A stretch of 64,000 nt of DNA. It comes from Cephalopachus bancanus. Its lineage: Eukaryota; Chordata; Mammalia; Primates; Tarsiidae. The first letter of the stretch is position 1. Each line of letters begins with the position of its first letter. Location of the stretch: contig JAPVLO010000039.1 of assembly GCA_027257055.1 (NCBI GenBank), positions 7,470,501 through 7,534,500 on the forward strand, given 5' to 3'. The translations under genes were made by a program, and so were the position numbers. Shown piece by piece: positions 46,901 through 57,815 of the stretch. Below the pieces are notes generated by a model. It had not been told where the DNA came from, searched no databases, and saw nothing but the letters and a program-made list of their open reading frames with translations.

Positions 46901-48331
46901 GCGCCCAGGTTCTGCCCACACCAAACTCTGCCCACACACGAGCTCCACCCACACCTGAGCTCAGTCTACACACATCCCGGTGCTTTCCCTCTTTGAACCC
47001 TGCTTTTTTTTTTTTTTGAGTTGGAGTCTCACTCTGTCACCCAGACTGGAATGCAGTGGCCGCTCCCGGCCACCGCAACCTCCCGGCCACTGCAACCTCG
47101 ACCTGCTGGGCTCCGGCAATCCTTCCACCTCGGCCTTCCGAGTAGCTGGAATTACAGGCACGCGCTACCACGCCCGGCTGATTTTTTGATTTATTGCAGA
47201 GATGAGGTCTCGCTGCCCAGGCGGGTCTCGAACCCGCGGGCTCAGGCAATCCACTCACCTCAGCCTCCCAAAGGCGCGGGATTACAGGCTGAGCCACCGA
47301 GCCCGGTTCGAACCCTGCTTTTCATTACTTCCCATCTGTTCACCTGTCGCCCCTGCCTCCTCTGTGCTTTAGAACCTCTCTGCCCTGTCTCTTCTGTTGC
47401 CGTCTCCCTCCCGACGCCCTTCCTCCCCAGCCCTTTTCTGACTTGTCCCCATCCTGCCCTTCAAATGTCCTTCTCTCCTCTGTTTCCCTGTGTGCCCTAG
47501 GCCAGCCAGCTGCTACTCACCGGGTATCTTGGCAGCATCAAGGGAGGCTGAGGACAAGAGAAGAAAAGGGTCAGGCCAGTGCTGAGGAGGATCCCCAAGC
47601 ACCTAGTGGTCAGGAGCCCCGAGAGCCTAGTGGTCAGGAACCCCTGAATATCTGGTGCTGCGGGGGCACCCCCCCAGGGCCCTTCCAGGGCTCCAGGCGG
47701 GGCATTTCCTGGGGTTAGGGCGTTGAAACGTGTGTCCTGGCTGTGCCTTTGCCCTGCCTGCCCACTAGCTTCCTGCTCATATGCCTGGGGTTGTTTGCCT
47801 CCAGGACAAGGACCAGCTTCCATCGAGGATGGAGGCTCAGGAGGCACAGGCCAAAGTCCCCTCGGGTCTGGACTCCTGCTTGGCGCCGTCCCCGAGCCCT
47901 GCCGCCCTAGGAACAAAATCTGCTGCCCGAGACATGAGTGTGGAGGAGGAGAGGGAGGCCGAGGGAGGAGACTGTGATGACAGGATACTAGCCACCTGCT
48001 ACATGCCCAGACTCACCTGTATTTTTTCATTTAATCCTCACAGCTGTAGAGGAAACTGAGGCACAGAGCAGCGAGCGCAGGCACGCAGAGATTCAAGCAC
48101 AGGAGATGTGAGAGGAAGGGGAGACTGGATTCCAGGCAGCCGGGAGGGAAGTGGCTGGGCCAGGAGAGGAGGCGAGCCAGGAGGCAGGAGGAGGGCGGAG
48201 AGGAGGGCGGAGAGGAGGGAGGAGGGAGGAGCCGGACCTCAGGTCTCACCTGTGGATGCCAGAAGCAGCAGGGAGGTTAAGATCTGGAGCCGGCCTCCAC
48301 CCAGGGCTGGGGGGGTTCTGGAAGCCACCAT
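43911..48331 (-). CDS. PRSS22: PRSS22, tryptase epsilon / BSSP-4, intact
   Basis: Six coding exons on the minus strand: 48250-48331, 47521-47547, 46661-46832, 46188-46465, 44827-44984 and 43911-44147. They join in phase to 317 codons, the human PRSS22 length as I recall it. Leader: [13 protein letters not shown] followed by SLLLLAST. Activation site R49|IVGG. Catalytic His90 (VTAAHC), the Asp of ADIALVRL and Ser242 (GDSGGP) are all present, with Asp236 giving trypsin-like specificity. [11 protein letters not shown] carries an N-glycosylation site. CWITGWG and SWGEGC are intact. The tail is Arg/Gly/Pro-rich without a hydrophobic anchor, so the product should be secreted. Family knowledge: human PRSS22 is made in airway and other epithelia and can activate pro-urokinase. 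All junctions are GT-AG. It shares exon phases (1, 1, 2, 1, 0) with PRSS30 next door, marking both as products of local duplication. Confidence 0.95.
44375..44515 (-). repeat. MIR SINE in PRSS22 intron
   Basis: TTTAGAGATGAGGACATGGA, then CTTGCCCAAGCTGGCACCC and GTGCTAACCACCGCACC: a well-preserved antisense MIR in the last intron. Confidence 0.8.
45815..45889 (-). mobile_element. Retroposed short A-tailed unit, copy 2 (LTR R-region-like)
   Basis: Reverse-oriented partner of 8412-8502, about 90% alike by eye over about 69 nt. It has AATAAA on the minus strand at 45833-45838 and a T-run (A-tail) at 45811-45820. The duplication AGCCTCTTTT lies at 45805-45814 and 45890-45899. It lies in a PRSS22 intron in the transcript's orientation, so its poly(A) signal is on the sense strand. 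Confidence 0.72.
47007..47309 (-). mobile_element. Alu, derived family, in PRSS22 intron 2
   Basis: Perfect GAACCCTGCTTTT duplication at 46994-47006 and 47310-47322. The right-arm segment is locally duplicated (two CCCGGCCAC blocks at 47065-47095). Same orientation as the PRSS22 transcript. Confidence 0.95.
48010..48110 (-). repeat. MIR SINE in PRSS22 intron 1
   Basis: TTCATTTAATCCTCACAGCT, then GAGGAAACTGAGGCACAGAG. Confidence 0.8.
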
Positions 48332-49385
48332 GGCCGGTGGGGGTGCGGCAGTCTCAGAGGGTTGTGCCGGCCGGGACAGGTGGGGTGGTGTCCTGAGTGT
48401 GCAGGGTGTAGAGGGTTCCTTGCAGGTCGCCTCAGGTTTTATCCTGGGAGGTGGAATGCCGTCAGACCAGTCCCCCAAGTTGCTCAGTCAGGCCATCTGG
48501 GCTGCAGGCCACGGGCAGGGCAGGGCTGGGGGTGGGGGAGTGGGCCGTTACCTCTAGCCAAGACCCCAGCCTTGGGCCTGGCCAGGTGGGCTTGGGGCTC
48601 AGGGCCAACTCTGCTGTGGGTCCAGGGTGTGGCCTTGGAGGGCAGGGCAGGGGACTGGGGTCCAGCAGTCGCGGACATTGACTGTCCAGGGAGTAGAGAA
48701 AGGAACGGGGTCTGGGCTGGGGAGGGCTGGGTCTGGAGGGGCTGGAGTCTGGGGTGCCAGGTGTTGGGGTCCCTGGGGGGCTGGCATAGGGGTTCCCAAG
48801 GCTCAGTAACGGCGCCTGCCTCCAAGGGCCTGGGCTGCTGTGACTCATCCCGGGGACCTGGCCCTCCCGGGCAGTGGGCAGTGGCAGCCCGTTAACCCTC
48901 TTCCCGGAAAGCTGTTAATCAGGCCCGAGTGGCCTCCTGGTGGCCGCAAGGTCCCTGAGGCCACCCTCCTGGTGTCCCTGGGGCGGGGCTCGGCCCTGTC
49001 ACTTGAACACTCAGATGTGTCACCTCTCACCTGGACTCCCAGGAAGGGGAGGAGCCTGCAGGTGCCTGGGGCCTGCCAACCCTGTGCCTGTGGCTATCTC
49101 TGCAGGGTCAGCTGGGGGAACCCCTGGGAAGGGCTGGAACCCCCGGGTGCAAAGGACAGCTGGGTGGGGCTATGCAAGATGGGAACTGGGGCAGGCAGGA
49201 GACACCTCCACCCAGGTGGCGGCAGCCTGGATCACGTCCTGTGGGGTCTTCCCTGCTCAGCCCCCATAGCGCCCCACACTTGTAACACCCCGCCCCAGAC
49301 AGGTGCCTTTGTGGGTACACGAATTTAGTCAACGACCTCCCGCGGGGCCTCACTCTGACTGAGAGGCCCATAAAACAGCCACAGC
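48332..49385. other. PRSS22: PRSS22 5' flank
   Basis: GC-rich unique DNA that should hold the PRSS22 promoter. No TATA box clearly positioned. No other gene recognised. Confidence 0.45.
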
Positions 49386-49560
49386 TGCAAACATGCAGTG
49401 CTCATTGCACTCTCGTGGTTCCTTATTGTTCCCATCTGGAGACAAGGAAACTGAGGCAGCCCGGGGAGGTTGGTTTGCCCAAGGCCCCCCAACTGGTGGG
49501 TGAGTGGTAGATTCTGGAGTTGGCTGCTGGGACTGAACTTGGGGGCTCAGTCCAGGGGGC
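49386..49560 (-). repeat. MIR SINE
   Basis: CATCTGGAGACAAGGAAACTG, then TTGCCCAAGGCCCCCCAACT. Confidence 0.7.
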
Positions 49561-51485
49561 AGGTCATTATCAGACAGGGTCCTAGGTGCCGGGGTGGGGG
49601 CTTTGGGGACCCAGGAGGTGCCTGACCCCTATGGGCCAGCAGAGGCTACCCGGAAAAGGGGGCTGTTGCCACTGAGGCCTGGAGCTGACCCTACAGAGGT
49701 GGGGCACAGAGACAGTGACAGTGGTCTCGGCGGTGGGGAGCTGGGCACAGAGGCTGGGTGGCCAGGGGTGACGGGGGAGCCCGACCTCGAGCCCTCCCAG
49801 GTTAGGATGGCACAGGTGAGAGGCCCTGGCAGGTGCCACAGCTCAGGTCAGGGCATGGAATGCCCCCAGAGCTCGCCCTGGGACGGCCTCCGGGCTGCCC
49901 ACCTTCTGCCTGTTAGGATTGGAGCCAGCAGGACCGTTAATCACCATTGCTGCGTTTGTGCCGGGCCCTGCTCTGGTGGAGAGGGTAGGAAGCAGCTAGG
50001 GGGAGTGCAGGTGAGACCCCTTCTCCTGCTGCAGCCCCCCATCCCAACCAAAGTCAGGCCAGGGATCCAGGCCATGGGAGCCCCTGGTGAGGCATTATTC
50101 TCTGTCCCAGGACTCAGGCGGCAGGAAAAGTCCACACAGAATGGCTGAGGTGGGGGCAGTTTCTCTGGACCACCACAGCGAGCAGAAGTGTTGGCTGCCC
50201 CCGCCCCCACCCAGCTCACTGTCCTGAACCCAACTTGCAACACAAACATTTATTGAGCACCTGCTGTATGCCAGGCCCTGTGCTGGTCACTGGGACACAC
50301 GTGATGAATAAGACAGGTCCTGTGCTTGGGAAGCATGTGTCTTCTGGGGGTGGAAAGCAGGTGACTGGGTGAGGTGTCCCGGAGGTGGGCACAGGGCCAC
50401 AGAACTGGATGGTAGCTGGAACCCTGGAGGGCCACCGTGAAACCGAGTGTCATGTGCTTGACTCCTTGAGATGAGGGACATTGTGGGCAGGGAGGCTCCC
50501 TGTGGCTCCTCAGGACCCTGACATCTCTGGACACTGATCCTCAGGACACTGGGTCTCAATGGGTGTTTGTTAAATGAATAAATGATCGTGGAAGAGGGCA
50601 GCCTGGAGGCAGCTGGGGACTGATGACTGCAGCCTCTTCCTACTCTTTACCCTCCCAAGTTTCCTCTCCGTTCTAGCCTTTTCCACCTTTCCTAGACCTG
50701 GCCCACTGCCCTGGGGACCTAAAGGCAGGCACGTGCCCTGCCTGAGATGAGTGGCCAGGAAGAGGGTGCCAGGAGTCAGGGGAAGTCCTGAAAAGCCAGG
50801 TGAAGGCTTCCTGGCATAAGGCCTGGGGACGGGCCCGAGACCGGTTCCCCAGTTCCCAGGGTGTGGAGGGTGCAGCCTCTGAAGGACCTGGGGGCGGGGA
50901 CCCTGGTGTGATTCAACATTCACTCAACAAAATATTTATTGAGCGCCTACCCTATGCCAGCCCCATGCCAGGCATGCTGGCCAGGCCTCCCTCTGCTGTG
51001 CAAGAGTTGGACAAGCTTGCCCACTCCTGCTGCTCACTCACACGTGCCTGTCAGCCTGGTTGCGAGACCCCTGATTGATCTGCAGCCAGGCAATCATGAC
51101 TGATGGGCCTGCCATGGGGGCATTTCCATGTTAACAAGGCCGTAGCAGGCAGCATGTGAGCCAGGTATGACTCACCCATGGTGGCCCAGGCATCCGGGAG
51201 GTAACTTGGGACAGGGGCATTTTTCATTATCCCACTGAAGGCTTCCAGCACACCCACTACGAGCCAGCGATGGGGCAAAGCCTGGAGCGTCTGCCCCCAT
51301 TAACCAACGAGCAATTATGGAGTGCCAGACACTGCCCTGGGCTCTGGAGATACAACAGGGAGCAAGCCAAAAGCAACCCCTGCCCCGTGACATGGGCATC
51401 GGGGGAAGCAGAATTTAAAACTCAGTAAACTCTTTCGTTCTGTGGAAAGCAGGAGGAAGGTTCCTCTGCCATCAGTCCTGCAGTC
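49561..51485. other. Gene-free interval 49.6-51.5 kb
   Basis: GC-rich unique DNA punctuated by the MIR/L2-like fragments. FLYWCH2, the next human gene, is not recognisable here. Confidence 0.5.
50235..50330 (-). repeat. MIR/L2-like fragment
   Basis: AAACATTTATTGAGCACCTG, then CTGTATGCCAGGCCCTGTGC. The same motif recurs at 50930-50980 and in weaker form at 51310-51360. Confidence 0.65.
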
Positions 51486-51955
51486 CACCACCGGGGACCA
51501 GAAGTCATTATATCAAAAAGACATCCGCATGCGCCTGTCACTGCAGCACAACTCACAACTGCAAAGTCACGGAACTGACCCGCGTCCCTTGTTGGAGGCC
51601 AGGATAAGGAAGACCCACTTAGCTACACCATGGGACAGCCAGAAACAAAGAAGGAAATCGTGTTTTGCAGCAACGTGGATGGAAGTGAAGGCAGAATCAG
51701 AGTCAAATACTGCATGTTCTCACTCTCGAGTGGGAGCCCAACCACGTGTCCACACAGATGCAGGGAGGGCATGACAGACACTGGGGACTCTGCACCGTGG
51801 GGGTGGGGGTGAGTTGCCTCCTGCTGGGTACGAAGCAGGAGGCCCCCTGTTTGGCCGGTGGGTTCGCCACGAGCCCGGCCTGCACCACGACACAGTATAT
51901 CCACATAACCAAGCTGCACTTTCCTCCCCCGAATCCATAAAAGTAAAGCTGAGAA
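51486..51955 (+). mobile_element. LINE-1 3' end fragment
   Basis: Sense L1: TATCAAAAAGACATCCGCAT at 51511, GTGTTTTGCAGCAACGTGGA near 51660, and CGACACAGTATATCCACATA near 51889. No open frame from L1 survives. Confidence 0.8.
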
Positions 51956-53576
51956 GGTCATTCAGTCCAATCGCGGATGCGGTCGGGAGAACTAGAGCAG
52001 GGAAGGGTGGGGAGGTGGAGCGGGCGAGTGCGGGGGTCGAGGCCATTCTTCCTGACGAGGGGGTAGGTGGCGGAGACTCCGGGTGGGCAGAGCCACACCC
52101 AGCGCCTGCGGGGGACGGTTCCAGCTCCAGGAACAGCAAAGGCCAAGGTGGTTGAGTGTGGGGAGTTGGCCAGACGTGGGCTTTGGCCTTCCCGAGAGGC
52201 CGGGGGCCCCCTGGCTCCAGTCTGTTGTATTTCAGCAGGATCCCCTAGTTGCTGTGTGAAGACCCAGAAGCGAGGCACTGAAGCATGAGGCGGGACCCCA
52301 GTCAGGCCCAGGCGAGAGATGATGGGGTGGTGATGAGAGGCAGGTTCTAGATCCTTCTGTAAGGCCGAACGGACAGGACAGAGGGCCGCGACCATGAGGC
52401 CGGGCTGTGGTCAAGCAGGTTGGGCAGATTGGGAGTCACTGGGGGTCTGGGGGAGGTGGAGGTCAGGGTAAGAGGATCAGGAGTGACCGGGGCCCTGGGT
52501 GAGGTGGAGGTCAGGCTGGAGGGAAAGCCGGAATCCGGAGCAGGAGGATTTCAGAGCTGCTGAGATGGCTGAGTAGGTGATGACGTGGCGTGATGGCCAG
52601 TGCCCCATCCCCTCCCCACCCACCTGCACCTCAGAGACTCAGCCCCGTGTGCCAGGACCAGAACCAGGGCAAGGCGAGGTGTGGGCAGCAGGGGGGCTGC
52701 CCGGCCCAGGGACTGACCATGACTCTGGGCACAGGGACAGGGCACTCAGACTGAGGCCACCCGACCACAAGGTCCTCCTGGGCCCCGTAAAGGGGCACCT
52801 GCTTAAAGGCGGGGGAAGGCGCCTAGAGTTGTGTGGGGAAACCACCTGGATTTGAGGCTTGGAAGGGACTTGGGAGGCGGGTGGGGACACAGGTGGGGGG
52901 TCGTGTCCAGGAAGACACTGGAGCGGGGCCTCCTAGGGTCATGGAGATGGAGTGAGGCGGGCGGCAGGCGCCAGGGAGCGAGGTGGGAGGTGGCCAACTG
53001 CCCCAGTGTGCCCAGGGCCTTCCCAGGACTTTCTTGGACCACTGGTTCCCTCAGCAGTGCCCCCATCCATGGTGACAGGGACAGGTTGGCAGGGTGTTTC
53101 AGGCCCAAGGGTGCCATGGTTGGAAATTTGGGGGAGGTGGGAGCTCAGGGTGCCCTGGGTCTAAGTGGGGCCTAAAGGAGGCAGGTCTTCAGTGTCCCTC
53201 TCATCCCCTGAGAGAGGCCATCACGGGGAGCCGTGCAGGCGAAGTGACCCCACAGGGAGAGGTGACCATGGGGAACAGCTCTGCTTTCTGAGGTTTAGAT
53301 TCCCATGAACCTCTGGCCTTGGCTTGAAGGTTGCTGGCTGCGTTTGCTGCGAGGGGAGTCTTGGTCTTCTGGATTGGGGGAGGGGAGGCCACCATGAAGT
53401 TGGGAGGCTGAGCGTGAACACACCGTGACTCCAGGCAAGCCATTTGGCCTCATGGAGTCTCTGTATCCCTCTTGATCCTGGCGGTTTGTTCTGGTACCAG
53501 AACGGCAAACCAGGTGTGGAATCCAACTCCAGCGGGTTTGGTTAGACCCATAGTGCTGGGTTGTGTTTCTTGTGTT
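51956..53576. other. Gene-free interval 52.0-53.6 kb
   Basis: GC-rich unique DNA with a GGGGTCTGGGGGAGGTGGAG-type imperfect duplication at 52441-52515. No gene recognised. Confidence 0.5.
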
Positions 53577-53698
53577 TTTTTGTAGAGATGAGGTCTCCCT
53601 GTTTCCCCAAGCTGGACTCAATCTCTGGGCCTCAAGCAATCCTCTTGCCTTGGCTTCCTGTAGTGCTGGGATTACAGGCGTGAGTCATCTCACCTGGC
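53577..53698 (-). mobile_element. Alu left monomer, antisense
   Basis: Old, J-like or free monomer (CTGGACTCAATCTCTGGGCC). Confidence 0.8.
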
Positions 53699-53701
53699 TG
53701 T

Positions 53702-54112
53702 GTTTGTTTTTTCAAATTGAGCAAATTCACATCTCTAAAAGTCTGGATTTCAAAGAATGCCACTGTGGACATGGCTGTGACCCCACCTGTCAAGGACACA
53801 CACATAGTAGGCTGGAGAGTGATACTGGCCACAGCGAGGGTGGACCTTGAGGACATTATGCTGAGTGAGAGAAGCCAGACCCAAAATGACAAATGCTGCC
53901 TGATCTCACTTGCATGAGGTCCCTAGAGGAGTTGAATTCATAGAGACAGATGGTGGGGGGGTGCTGGGGGGAATAGTGTAAATAGGGGCAGTTTCACTTT
54001 GGGAAGGTGATGGTGGTGATGTGACAGCTGCTTGACATTGTGAGTGTACTTAAGGCCACTGGACTGTCCTCCTAAAAATACGTAACCTTACGTATTTTTT
54101 ACTACAACTAAA
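53702..54112 (+). mobile_element. Old LINE-1 (L1M) 3' fragment
   Basis: GACATTATGCTGAGTGAGAG near 53853 and GCCTGATCTCACTTGCATGA near 53898 are L1 3' ORF2 and UTR phrases. Confidence 0.75.
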
Positions 54113-55559
54113 AAAATGAAGAAAATCTGAATTCTCACTTTTTCATGAAAAATGGGAAACTCTGATTACAACACAGTCCCCACCCCACCCCACCCTATGA
54201 TATTCACCTGCGCTGGGTCCCCGCCAGGCCCTGGGGCATTTCAGCCTTGAATCCTGCTCTTGGAGGGTCAGGTGGAAGCTAAGCTCCCTCCCCAGGTGTC
54301 TCACGAGAGGCCGGGTGAGCACAGCTCTTCAAGCAGCCAGACAGCAGCCCCCTCCTCCACGTGGGCCTCAGGCAGCTGTCCTGGCCTACTGCGGAGGAAG
54401 GGCCGCTGGGCGCACAGGGCCAGGTGCTGCTGAGCAGAGGCCAGGCTGTGTTCCTCTGCAGCGAGGTTTTCTGGGCACTGTGGCTTGGAGGAAGCTGGCC
54501 TGTTGGTCCTGGGGACACTGGAGGAATCGCTGAGGTGACTGCTCGCCGGCGGGCATTTCGCCACCTTCCCACGGGGATGACCCTGCTCCCGTCGACTCAC
54601 GCGCTGAGCTGTCCTAGGAACCTGTAAGCTTCCCGTCACCCGAGTTTCCCTGCCTCTGGGGACTTGAGTCAAACGGGCCCCAACCCAGTCCCGGGTCCCA
54701 GCCAGTGCCCTCCCCACGGCTCCCACGCCCTGACCTCAAAATTTCCATGGCCCTCGCCTGGGCTCCTCAGGCCTTTTCAGCCTCATCCACCTCAGGCCTG
54801 GCCCCAGCGCGCCATGCCCATCACCGCCCCCAGCGCCCAGTCGCGGGATGACCCAACGTCCCACCACTGTCTCAAAAGCCCAGCCACGGGATGGCCCGAG
54901 GGCCCCGCCCCTGCCCAGGAGCCCGGCTACGGGATGGCCTGTTGCTCAATGGTTTCCTGAAGGCTCAGAGGTCAGGAGGGCAGCCTCGGTTTGTATCCCT
55001 GTCGCAGCCTCTCCTCTGCCCTCCGGCCCTGCGACCCTGGACTGTACATCCAGACACTCCCCTCACAACCTGCTCCTTCTCCCACCAGGGCACAGCGCCC
55101 CCTAGGCCAGTCGGCCCTGCCCTCCCACCACCTGGGATTCTGGGGAATTCTCCATCTTATGATGACATGGCCTTTCCTCTTGGCATTTCTTGAAATTGGC
55201 AGTTGAGCGGCCCCCTCCACGTCCAGCCTCCCTTCCTCTAGTCTTAGGGGTCCCTCCACCCTAGCCCCTTCCTCACCCCCAGCCCAAACCTGCTAAGCGC
55301 AGAGTCTACATGATACGTTAATGTTGGATTCTAGGACTCAGGTGTCCAAGGATATTTACTCTGGCTAATGTCTTCCTGGATTAGAGAACACTGGTTCATT
55401 CTTGTGGTCCACTGAGACCGTCAGACATTTTCTTAGCTGCACTTACATCAGCTCCACTATCCCGTACTGGTCTACCTTTTTCCTATAGTGGGTTTCTATA
55501 GATGCTTTCGCCAGAGTTTGGCTTCCTTGCCTAAAGCACTCTCCTACGTTTTTTTCTTT
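54113..55559. other. Gene-free interval 54.1-55.6 kb
   Basis: Moderately CpG-bearing unique DNA, including the 43-bp repeat below. No gene recognised. Confidence 0.5.
54836..54964. repeat. Degenerate 43-bp periodic repeat, three units
   Basis: The motif CCCAGYCRCGGGATGRCC or a close variant starts at 54836, 54879 and 54922, exactly 43 bases apart. The inter-motif sequence is poorly conserved. Confidence 0.6.
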
Positions 55560-55849
55560 TTCTTTTTTTTTGAGTCGGAGTCTTACTCTGTCGCCCAGAC
55601 TGGAGTGCAGTGGCTGCTCCCAACCACTGCAGCCTCGACCTGCTGGGCTCTGGCGATCCTTCCTCCTCAGCCTTCCAAATAGCTGGAACTACAGGCACGT
55701 GCTACCACGCCCAGATAATTTTTTGATTTATTGTAGAGATGAGGTCTCGCCAAGCTGCCCGGGGGGATCTCGAACCTGCGGGCTCAGGCAATCCACTCAC
55801 CTCAGCCTCCCAAAGTGCGGGAGTACAGGCTGAGCCACCGAGCCCGGCT
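55560..55849 (-). mobile_element. Alu, derived family, full length
   Basis: Flanks CCTACGTTTTTT and CCTATGTTTTCT are a decayed duplication. Confidence 0.94.
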
Positions 55850-56213
55850 ACCTATGTTTTCTTTACAAGCTTTCCCTCCTTCAGAAAAGTTGCTGCACAC
55901 TTTCTGTAAAGTTATTTACATTTCCCCACTGACTCTCAGTTGTTCTCATGGAAAAACACCCCCTTTCGCTTGAGTTGACTCTGGAGAGGAAGGCGGCCAG
56001 TCCTCCTACAGAAATGCCCCTGAACTGGTCACTCTGAGGTCTGGGTCTCCCCCTGCTGCCGTCTTCCCACCTGCACGTGGCTTCCTCCAGCCGAGGCGTA
56101 AGTGTCTACCACCTGCGCCCCCACACGAAGTTTTCTCCTGGTGTCCGGTTCATGCAATTGATCACTGGTGAACCTGGAGCCCCCTTGGCTTTGTCTGCTC
56201 ACCTTTTTTGTGT
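55850..56213. other. Gene-free interval 55.85-56.2 kb
   Basis: Unique DNA, no gene or repeat recognised. Confidence 0.5.
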
Positions 56214-56497
56214 GTGAGCCAGAGTCTCGTTCTGTTGCCCAGGCTGGAGTGCAGTGGCACACTTACGGCCACTGCAGCCTCTACCTGCTGGGATAAGGCG
56301 ATTCTTCTGCCTCAGCCTTCCAAGTAGCGTGGACTACAGGCATGCGCCACCATGCCTGGCAAATTTTTTGATTTATTGTAGAGATGAGGTCTCGCCATGT
56401 TGCCCGGGCTGGTCTTGAATCTGTGGGTTCAGGCAATCCTCTCACCTCAAGCTCCCAAAGTGCTGGGATTATAGGAGTGAGCCACTGCGCCTGGCTG
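56214..56497 (-). mobile_element. Alu, older
   Basis: Antisense dimer with CACTTACGGCCACTGCAGCC. First of four consecutive antisense Alus. Confidence 0.92.
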
Positions 56498-56518
56498 TTT
56501 ACCTTGAAAATAACATGC

Positions 56519-56806
56519 TTTTTTTTTTGAGTTGAAGTCTCACTCTGTCGCCCAGGCTAGAGTGCTGTGGCACACTCACAGCCACCCTAGCATTGACCTG
56601 CTGGGCACTGGTGATCCTTCTACCTCAGCCTTCCAAGTAGCCGGAACTACATTTGCATGCTACCACGCCCGGCTAATTTTTTATTTACTGTAGAGACAGG
56701 GCTCACCAAGTTTCCTGGACGAGTCTCAAACCCACAGGCTCAGGTAATCCACTTGCCTTGGCCTCCCAAAATGCTGGGGTTACAGGCTGAGACACCGAGC
56801 CCAGCC
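56519..56806 (-). mobile_element. Alu, intermediate
   Basis: Antisense dimer (ACACTCACAGCCACCCTAGC). Confidence 0.92.
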
Positions 56807-57100
56807 TTTTTTTTTTTTTTTGAGTTGGAGTCTCACTCTGTCACCCCAGCTGGAATGCAGCAGCATGCCCATGGCCACCTCACTGTCCTGCCAGACTCTG
56901 GTGATCCTTCTGCCTCAGTCCTCTGTGTGGCCGGAACTACAGGTGTGTGCTGCCACAGTAGGCTAATTTTTAAATTTATTGTAGAGATGTGGTCTCACCA
57001 TGTTGCCCAGGCTGGTCTCAAACCCACGGGCTCAAGCAATCCTCTCACCTCTGCCTCCCAAAGTGCTGAGATTACAGGCTTGAGCCACCGCACCCGGCCT
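56807..57100 (-). mobile_element. Alu, intermediate
   Basis: Antisense dimer abutting the previous one through its T-run. Confidence 0.92.
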
Positions 57101-57224
57101 TCTGTTTTTTGAGGCAGAGTCCACTCTGGCACCCAGGCTGGAGTGCAATGGCATGAGCTCAAGTGATCCTTTCTTCTGCCTCAGCATCCCCAGTAGCTGG
57201 GACTGCAGGCACATGCCAATACAC
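57101..57224 (-). mobile_element. Alu fragment, antisense
   Basis: Right-arm part only, meeting a sense Alu head at 57225. Confidence 0.8.
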
Positions 57225-57780
<556 letters not shown>

Positions 57781-57815
57781 TAAATACATAAAATAAAAAA
57801 TAAAAATAAATGCTT

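Noticed and set aside
46042..46935. 297-codon minus-strand frame with protease segments
   Set aside because: It reads through a PRSS22 intron between the His and Asp exons, which merely happens to be open. The spliced exons are the real coding sequence.
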